Source of the DNA: Nocardioides scoriae
GTDB lineage: Bacteria; Actinomycetota; Actinomycetes; Propionibacteriales; Nocardioidaceae
Reading direction: 5' to 3'
Length of the DNA stretch: 64,000 bases
Assembly (NCBI RefSeq): GCF_900104965.1
Contig: NZ_LT629757.1
Location: 2,046,001-2,110,000 of the forward strand
Part shown: positions 59,076-64,000 of the stretch, piece by piece
Layout: each line of letters opens with the position of its first letter
Numbering within the stretch: the stretch's first letter is position 1
Made by a program: the position numbers and the translations under genes
The notes under the pieces: generated by a model
Told to the model about the DNA's origin: nothing
The model's input: the letters and a program-made list of their open reading frames with translations, nothing else
Databases searched by the model: none

Positions 59076-59260
59076 GGAAACCGTCCTCTCGTGGTTGCGG
59101 TGCGTTGTGGGTACGGAGGTTGGACGGGCCTCACCCCCGGATCGTCACGCGGGTGTGACCCAGTTCACACCGCGCACCCGCCCCTCGAGGGGCACTCAGG
59201 TGCAGGACGTCGCGACGCACGCCGTGCGGAGGACGTGGTCCACCGACCAGGAGGCCTACC
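59076..59260. other. Divergent promoter region between Asp23 operon and sigma factor
   Basis: 185 bp holding both promoters. Contains the CRP-type palindrome (59152-59171) and the 14-bp palindrome GCCCCTCGAGGGGC (59180-59193). No -10/-35 pair stands out, which would suit control by an alternative sigma factor such as the neighbouring one. Confidence 0.6.
59152..59171. promoter_or_regulatory. Perfect CRP/cAMP-receptor-type palindrome
   Basis: GGTGTGACCCAGTTCACACC: TGTGA-N6-TCACA with arms extended to 7 bp. This equals the CRP consensus also used by mycobacterial Crp. It lies 90 bp upstream of the sigma factor start and 77 bp upstream of the Asp23 operon start. Confidence 0.75.
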
Positions 59261-59845
59261 GTGCCGGACGACGACGCCCTCGCGGCAGCGACGCAGCAGG
59301 CGCTCGCCCGCCGCGCCGGCCTGGGCGACCGCGCGGCGTACGAGGAGCTGTTCCGCCGGCTGTTCCCCTCGACGTTCCGCTTCGCCCTGCGCATGCTCGA
59401 CAGCGACACCGGCCTGGCCGAGGACACCGTCCAGGAGGCGTGGGTCAAGGCCTGGCGCGGACTGCCCGACTTCCGCGGCACCTCGACCTTCTCCACGTGG
59501 CTGTTCTCGATCGTCTCCCGCGAGGCGCTCGAGGTCCGGCGCCGACGACGACCCGTCGCCCTCGACGGGGAGCTGCTCGAGCCGATCCTCGACCGGAGCA
59601 CCCCCGCCTCCGCCCGCCCGCAGGACCCCGCCCAGGCCGTGCTGGCCGACGAGCTGTGGCACACGTTGACCCTCGCGCTCATGGAACTACCGTGGAGGCA
59701 ACGGGCCAGCTGGTTGCTGCGCGAGCTGGAGGGCTTCTCCTACGACGACATCGCCCGGGTGCTCGACACCACCCCCACCGTGGTGCGCGGACAGCTGCAC
59801 CGGGCCCGACGCACGCTCGCTATCAGGATGGAGCAGTGGCGATGA
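59261..59845 (+). CDS. ECF-type RNA polymerase sigma factor
   Basis: A 194-residue sigma-70 family factor. Region 2 (AAYEELFRRLFPSTFRFALR, then AEDTVQEAWVKAWRGLPDF) and region 4 (WRQRASWLLRELEGFSYDDI, then ARVLDTTPTVVRGQLHRARR) are clear; no region 3. GTG start after GGAGG. It likely directs the divergent Asp23 operon and the following gene. No anti-sigma factor with a ZAS motif is adjacent; the next gene is Asp23-like instead. Confidence 0.92.
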   Translation: MPDDDALAAATQQALARRAGLGDRAAYEELFRRLFPSTFRFALRMLDSDTGLAEDTVQEAWVKAWRGLPDFRGTSTFSTWLFSIVSREALEVRRRRRPVALDGELLEPILDRSTPASARPQDPAQAVLADELWHTLTLALMELPWRQRASWLLRELEGFSYDDIARVLDTTPTVVRGQLHRARRTLAIRMEQWR

Positions 59846-60402
59846 CCGCCTCGTTCGACCCGGCGTCCTCCTCGGCGTCCCCGGCGGCGTCCTCCCCGGA
59901 GGAGCCCCCCACCGAGACCCTCGACCTGGCCACCCAGGCGCTCCGCGCCCGACCCCTCCCGCGCTCGGTCGAGATCGCCGACGCCGTGCTGCGGCGCTCC
60001 CTGTCCACACCGCGGCGCGCCGAGCTCGTCCGTGCCCGCGGCGACCGGTCGTGGCTGCGGGTCAGCTCGCTCGTCCTGGTCGCCCAGGTCCGGGCCCACG
60101 TCGACGAGGAGCTCGAGGGCGGGGCCGTCGGCCGGGTGCTGCTCGACGTCGACCGCGAGGGCCGGCTGCGCGCGCTCACCGTCGACCTGCTGGTGCGCTA
60201 CGGCCACGACATCCTCGCGCTCGGCGACCGCACCCGACGGCTCGCCGCCGAGGCGATCGGCCTCGCGCTCGGTCCCCCGGCCTCGGGCGACGACCTGGTC
60301 ACCCTCACCGTGAGCCACGTGCACGTCAGCGACGTGACGGTCGGCGACCCCCACCTGGTCGACCCGACCGACGAGGAGCCCGGGGACCAGCCCCCGACGT
60401 AG
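59842..60402 (+). CDS. Asp23-like protein linked to the sigma factor
   Basis: A 186-residue protein: Ser/Ala/Pro-rich N terminus, then (about 75-175) an Asp23/Gls24-like domain with VSSLVLVAQVRAHVDEELEG, LLVRYGHDILALGDRTRR and VTLTVSHVHVSDVTVGD. It is translationally coupled to the sigma factor (ATGA). It could be a regulator of that sigma factor, taking the place usually held by an anti-sigma gene; this is inference. Confidence 0.65.
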   Translation: MTASFDPASSSASPAASSPEEPPTETLDLATQALRARPLPRSVEIADAVLRRSLSTPRRAELVRARGDRSWLRVSSLVLVAQVRAHVDEELEGGAVGRVLLDVDREGRLRALTVDLLVRYGHDILALGDRTRRLAAEAIGLALGPPASGDDLVTLTVSHVHVSDVTVGDPHLVDPTDEEPGDQPPT

Positions 60403-60405
60403 GCT
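60400..60405 (+). promoter_or_regulatory. -10-like box, leaderless start
   Basis: TAGGCT, 6 nt before the ATG of the thioredoxin gene; its first T ends the preceding ORF region. Confidence 0.5.
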
Positions 60406-60411
60406 CGTGGG

Positions 60412-60840
60412 ATGGCAACCATCGAGCTGACCGCCGAGAACTTCGAGGCCCAGGTCGCCGCGCACGACATCGTGCTGGTCGACTTCTGGGCGAGCTGGTG
60501 CGGCCCCTGCCGCCAGTTCGCCCCCACCTACGAGGCCGCCTCCGAGGCTCATCCCGACCTCACCTTCGGGTCCGTCAACACCGAGGAGCAGCACCAGCTC
60601 GCCGCCGCGGCGCAGGTCAGCTCCATCCCGACGCTGATGGCGTTCCGCGAGGGCGTCCTGGTCTTCTCCCAGCCCGGCGCGCTGCCCGCCCCGGCGCTCG
60701 ACCAGCTGATCGCGGCCGTGCGCGACCTCGACATGGACGACGTGCGCCGCCAGCTGGCGGCCCGGTCGGACCAGGCGGCGGACCAGGCGTCCGGCCAGTC
60801 GTCCGGCCAGTCGTCCGGCCAGGCCGGCTCGGGCGCCTGA
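60412..60840 (+). CDS. trxA: Thioredoxin with Ser/Gln-rich tail
   Basis: A 142-residue thioredoxin: VLVDFWASWCGPCRQFAPTY with the WCGPC redox centre and the cis-Pro in SSIPTLMAFREG. Fold ends near residue 110; the last 30 residues are a Gln/Ser/Gly-rich low-complexity tail (ASGQSSGQSSGQAGSGA) absent from typical thioredoxins. It probably reduces protein disulfides. Its stop overlaps the methyltransferase start (TGATG). Confidence 0.9.
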   Translation: MATIELTAENFEAQVAAHDIVLVDFWASWCGPCRQFAPTYEAASEAHPDLTFGSVNTEEQHQLAAAAQVSSIPTLMAFREGVLVFSQPGALPAPALDQLIAAVRDLDMDDVRRQLAARSDQAADQASGQSSGQSSGQAGSGA

Positions 60841-61457
60841 TGGACGCCGCGGCCTGGGACGAGCGGTACGCCGCGACGGCCCTGGTCTGGTCGGCGACGC
60901 CCAACCAGTTCGTCGAGCGCGACCTGGCCGGCCTGCCCCCGGGCCGGGCCCTCGACCTGGCCTGCGGCGAGGGCCGCAACGCGCGCTGGCTGGCGTCCCG
61001 CGGCTGGCGGGTCACGGCGCTCGACTTCTCCGCCGTCGCGGTCGACAAGGGCCGGGCCGCCGCCGAGGAGCAGGGCGTGGGGGTCGACTGGCGGGTCGGT
61101 GACGCCCTCACCGCTCCCCTGCCCGACGACCTCGACCTGGTCGTCGTCGCCTACCTGCACCTGCCGCCCCACCAGCGCACGACCGTGGTGCGCCGGGCCG
61201 TCGCGGCCCTGGGGGCGGGCGGCCACCTGCACCTGGTCGGCCACGACCTGAGCAACCTGACCGACGGCGTCGGCGGCCCCCAGGACGCCACGGTGCTGTG
61301 CACCGCGGCGGACGTGCTGGCCGACCTGCAGGGACCGGGCGCGGTCCCGGTCGAGGTGCTCCACGCCGACCGGGTGCCGCGCACCGTCCCCGCGGCCGAC
61401 GGCCACGGGCCGGCCGGCACCGCGTGGGACGTGCTCGTCCACGTGCGCCGGACCTGA
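60840..61457 (+). CDS. SAM-dependent methyltransferase
   Basis: A 205-residue class I methyltransferase. Motif I LDLACGEGRNARWLASRGW binds SAM; motif II-IV region ALDFSAVAVDKGRAAAEEQG and DLVVVAYLHLPPHQ follow. It resembles TehB/UbiE-like small-molecule enzymes. Coupled to the thioredoxin gene. Substrate unknown. Confidence 0.88.
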   Translation: MDAAAWDERYAATALVWSATPNQFVERDLAGLPPGRALDLACGEGRNARWLASRGWRVTALDFSAVAVDKGRAAAEEQGVGVDWRVGDALTAPLPDDLDLVVVAYLHLPPHQRTTVVRRAVAALGAGGHLHLVGHDLSNLTDGVGGPQDATVLCTAADVLADLQGPGAVPVEVLHADRVPRTVPAADGHGPAGTAWDVLVHVRRT

Positions 61458-61472
61458 CCCGCGGCCGCCCGC

Positions 61473-62930
61473 TCAGGTGGTCTCGAAGAACCTCCCCAGG
61501 GCCGGCACCCGACGCAGCACGAAGCGGTCGAGCAGCAGCACCAGCAGCAGGCTGACCCCGAAGACGGGCAGGAAGACCCCCAGCGCGACCAGGGCCACCG
61601 CCAACCAGGGCGTCGCCCGCACCGGGAGCCGGCCGCGCGGCGCGCCCGTGCGCCGACCCGAGGGCCGGCGCCGCCACCACATCAGCGGCCCGGTGACGCA
61701 CAGCACCAGGACCGCCAGGCAGAACGCCGCGGCGGCCACGAAGCTGAGGGCCCCGAGGCTGCGGCCCTCGTGCAGCCCGATCCCCTGGGACACCACCCGG
61801 GCCAGCGCCGGGTAGTCGTCGTAGCCGTACGACGACCGCACCGTGCCGCCGTACTGGTCGACGTGGACCGTGCGCTCGTCGCTGGGCGCGTCGAAGGCGT
61901 AGCCGATCACCGAGAAGGTGCCGGACTCGTCGCCCGGCAGCGCCACCGTCATCGGACGTCGCAGCCCCTGCGCTGCGGCGACCTCGATCGCGGTGTCGAC
62001 GTTGGCGACCGCGACCGACCCGTCGGCGTGGCCCGGCGACGGCGGCTCGGAGCGCGGCACCTCGCTGCGCTGCTGCGCCCACGGCACCTCGGCGTGGCTG
62101 TGCGGCAGCGACTCGTCGAGCGTGGACAGCGGCTCGGACTGCGCCCCGTGGTCGGTGCTCCACAGCGACGACCCGGTCCGCGTCGCGAGGCCCTGCACCT
62201 GCTCGCCCCACACCCCGGTCCAGGGCAGGCCGGTCACCAGCATCGCGAGCAGCCCCACCCCGGCGACGGCGCCGACCGCGCCGTGCCGCGAGCGCAGCCG
62301 TGCGCCACGACGCCCGGACGCGACCCCGCGGCGACGCGCCCGACGGCCGCGCACGAACAGGTAGTAGCCGCTCAGCGTCATCACGATCGCCCAGCAGGTG
62401 CCGAGCTCCACGAGCAGGTCGCCCGGGCGGCCGGCCATCAGGTCGGCGTGCACCCGGATGGCGGTGCCGCTCACCGTGGTGTCGGGGTCGAGGTCGCCGA
62501 GCACCTCGGCGGTCCAGGGGTCGACGAAGACCTCGCGGCCCGAGCCGTCGGCCTCGGTGACGGACACGACGGTGCTGCGGCCGGCGTCGCGCGGCTCGGC
62601 GAGGGAGACCACCGTGGCGTCGGGGTGGGCCCGCTCGACGGCCCGCAGCTGCCCGGCGTACGGCTGCACGACGTCGCGGTCGGCGGGCTGCTCGACGCGC
62701 ATCAGGTCGGGGTGCAGCGCGGGCTCGAGCTGGAAGCGGAACAGGTAGACCAGCCCGGTCACGGCCAGCACGAGCAGGACCGGGAGGACGACGAAGCTGG
62801 CGTAGAAGTGCCAGCGCCACACGGCGCGGAACCAGCCGCCCCCTCCCCGCTGCGGTCGGGGTGGCCGGTCGCGGGAGGGCCCGTGGGGGCCGGGTGGGGT
62901 GGGCAGGGCGGGACGGGTCGAGACGGACAT
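61473..62930 (-). CDS. PepSY-associated TM-helix membrane protein
   Basis: A 485-residue inner-membrane protein of the PepSY/iron-regulated-membrane-protein group. First TM at about 45-68 (HFYASFVVLPVLLVLAVTGL), then a periplasmic PepSY region, further TMs near 195, 235 and 395, and a last pair near 445. Relatives act in iron/siderophore or copper handling. Ends 15 bp from the convergent methyltransferase gene. Substrate unassigned. Confidence 0.85.
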   Translation of the reverse strand: MSVSTRPALPTPPGPHGPSRDRPPRPQRGGGGWFRAVWRWHFYASFVVLPVLLVLAVTGLVYLFRFQLEPALHPDLMRVEQPADRDVVQPYAGQLRAVERAHPDATVVSLAEPRDAGRSTVVSVTEADGSGREVFVDPWTAEVLGDLDPDTTVSGTAIRVHADLMAGRPGDLLVELGTCWAIVMTLSGYYLFVRGRRARRRGVASGRRGARLRSRHGAVGAVAGVGLLAMLVTGLPWTGVWGEQVQGLATRTGSSLWSTDHGAQSEPLSTLDESLPHSHAEVPWAQQRSEVPRSEPPSPGHADGSVAVANVDTAIEVAAAQGLRRPMTVALPGDESGTFSVIGYAFDAPSDERTVHVDQYGGTVRSSYGYDDYPALARVVSQGIGLHEGRSLGALSFVAAAAFCLAVLVLCVTGPLMWWRRRPSGRRTGAPRGRLPVRATPWLAVALVALGVFLPVFGVSLLLVLLLDRFVLRRVPALGRFFETT

Positions 62931-63033
62931 GCGGGAGCTCCTGGCTGACGGGGTCGCGCAGGCGGCACCGGCTCACGGACGTGCGGTGACGTGCGTGGAC
63001 GGCGCCGGGGCGCGAGGAGAGGTGGGTCGGGTG

Positions 63034-63816
63034 TCAGGCCGCGAGCGGGGGGCCGCGCCGCGAGACGCAGCGTCGGTGGGTCTGCGAGCCGCGCGGTGGC
63101 GGCTCGAGGAGCAGCAGCGGCGGTCGTGGGCCGCGCGCCCGCGCGCCGTGGGAGGCGGCGCGCGCGGTGAGGGTCGCCGCCGCGACGCAGCGGGCCACGG
63201 CCCTGGTCCACGGCTGGACGGCGACCTGGTCGGCCACCTGGGCGACGAGGGTCACGAGCGCCCACAGCGCCCGCTCCCCGCGGGCGAGCCACCAGCCGCA
63301 CGCCGCGGCGGCGAGCAGGTGGGCCAGCGCCATCACCGGCTGGTCGACCACGTCGGTGAGCGCGTGGAGCAGCGGGGCGGGCACGACCGGGCCGCCCGAC
63401 CCGTCGCCCGCGAGGGACGCGGGGGCGGCGTCGTAGGCCACCTCGAAGTAGGAGCCGCGGGCGGCCCCGCTGCCGACGGGCACCTGGGGCACGGCCGGGG
63501 CCACGGGGGCGTGCGCGGGCCCGGCGACCGGGTCGCCCCGGTGCCCGGCCACCACGGCCAGGGCGGTGTGCACGGCCGTCTGGCCGAGGACGGTGAGCAC
63601 GACCAGCCGCAGCGTGGAGGCGGGTCGCCGCAGCAGCGGCAGCGCCGCGAGGGTGCCGAGCACCGCCAGGACGGCCAGCGCCAGGGGGCCGGGCAGCAGG
63701 CCGCCGGCCTCGGCGTGCGCGGCCGAGCCCACGCTCAGCGCCACGACCGACAGCGTCAGGGCGCGCCCCCACAGCATCGGGCCCACCGCCCGGTCCGCGC
63801 TCGCCCGCGCGCTCAC
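63034..63816 (-). CDS. Hypothetical multi-pass membrane protein
   Basis: A 260-residue protein with about five hydrophobic segments (near 20-35, 42-60, 68-90, 150-175, 180-200) and an Arg/Pro/Cys-rich C terminus (HRRCVSRRGPPLAA). It resembles unassigned actinobacterial membrane proteins found near PepSY and copper-handling genes. GTG start. No motif decides its role. Confidence 0.65.
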   Translation of the reverse strand: MSARASADRAVGPMLWGRALTLSVVALSVGSAAHAEAGGLLPGPLALAVLAVLGTLAALPLLRRPASTLRLVVLTVLGQTAVHTALAVVAGHRGDPVAGPAHAPVAPAVPQVPVGSGAARGSYFEVAYDAAPASLAGDGSGGPVVPAPLLHALTDVVDQPVMALAHLLAAAACGWWLARGERALWALVTLVAQVADQVAVQPWTRAVARCVAAATLTARAASHGARARGPRPPLLLLEPPPRGSQTHRRCVSRRGPPLAA

Positions 63817-63858
63817 GGCAGGGGGACGGTCACGGTCGGCGGCGGGTGGTCGGCGCGC

Positions 63859-64000
63859 TCAGCGCGTGACGGGGCCGTCGGCGTCGTCGGTGGTGCGGGG
63901 CTCCTCGACGGGCCCGAAGACGCCGCGGGCGGCGTTCTCGCGGGTGCGCCGCAGCTGGCGTACCAGGCTCCAGCACAGCAGCGCCGTGGCCACGCACAGC
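63859..64000 (-). CDS. Partial gene, C-terminal end of a membrane protein
   Basis: The 3' end of a gene continuing past the window edge. The visible 46 residues read LCVATALLCWSLVRQLRRT, then ENAARGVFGPVEEPRTTDDA, then DGPVTR: a membrane segment followed by a charged cytoplasmic tail. Not identifiable. Confidence 0.6.
   Translation of the reverse strand, partial: LCVATALLCWSLVRQLRRTRENAARGVFGPVEEPRTTDDADGPVTR

Noticed and set aside
59180-59193. GCCCCTCGAGGGGC palindrome as a second operator
   Set aside because: A short GC-rich palindrome is expected often by chance at this base composition; not strong enough alone.

Overview
The window is GC-rich DNA (low seventies percent G+C by eye) with many GTG starts, ATGA/GTGA stop-start overlaps and no TTA-rich genes. 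Together with Rv0805-like, DUF4245, DUF6542, furA-katG and PIN-PhoH genes, it points to a chromosome of an actinobacterium of the Nocardioides/Nocardioidaceae type. The species is inferred, not proven. About 65 protein genes are supported. I saw no rRNA, tRNA, CRISPR array, prophage or insertion sequence.

Layout. 40-9102: a beta-propeller-like protein, a secreted lytic transglycosylase, a GAF histidine kinase coupled to a YdbC-like aldo/keto reductase, release factor 3, a secreted hydrolase and a membrane protein. 9152-15997: YchF, then a polyhydroxyalkanoate/acyl-CoA operon (acyl-CoA ligase, PHA synthase with a histone-H1-like N-terminal tail, PhaZ-type depolymerase, glutaryl-CoA-dehydrogenase-like enzyme) linked by overlapping codons. 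16730-25770: a Ski2-like helicase, a DksA/TraR protein, a cyclic-nucleotide phosphodiesterase, exonuclease III, a class V aminotransferase, and the furA-katG oxidative-stress operon. 25856-35025: RmuC, YciO, IspH, XseAB, GlpX, a PfkB kinase and two alpha/beta hydrolases. 35045-42245: an alpha-glucoside/maltose-type ABC importer with its ATPase, a GH1 beta-glucosidase and a LacI regulator, with a cre-like operator in the divergent promoter. 42229-47989: class I and class II fumarases separated by an AbiEi/DUF559 gene that is bracketed by repeats. 48014-55732: SLT protein, PIN-PhoH ATPase, isoprenyl transferase, hemolysin III, PepSY protein, MFS exporter, NhaA. 55877-60402: a compact Asp23/DUF2273/AmaP-like/CsbD envelope-stress operon divergent from an ECF sigma factor, with a perfect CRP-type palindrome between them. 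60412-64000: thioredoxin, methyltransferase, PepSY membrane proteins and a truncated gene.

The most unusual content is not coding. Two families of intergenic palindromic repeats are present. Family 1 (three copies of about 75 bp with a 34-bp palindrome) sits at three convergent gene junctions. Family 2 (52-bp and 31-bp units built on a GACGTCATGCG / CGCATGACGTC pair) occurs at three loci, two of which bracket a nuclease-like gene. At least thirteen genes lack a Shine-Dalgarno sequence and carry a TANNNT-like box 6-8 nt before the start codon, as expected for leaderless mRNAs. The gene for release factor 3 has no ATG, GTG or TTG upstream of its P-loop and may start at ATC.
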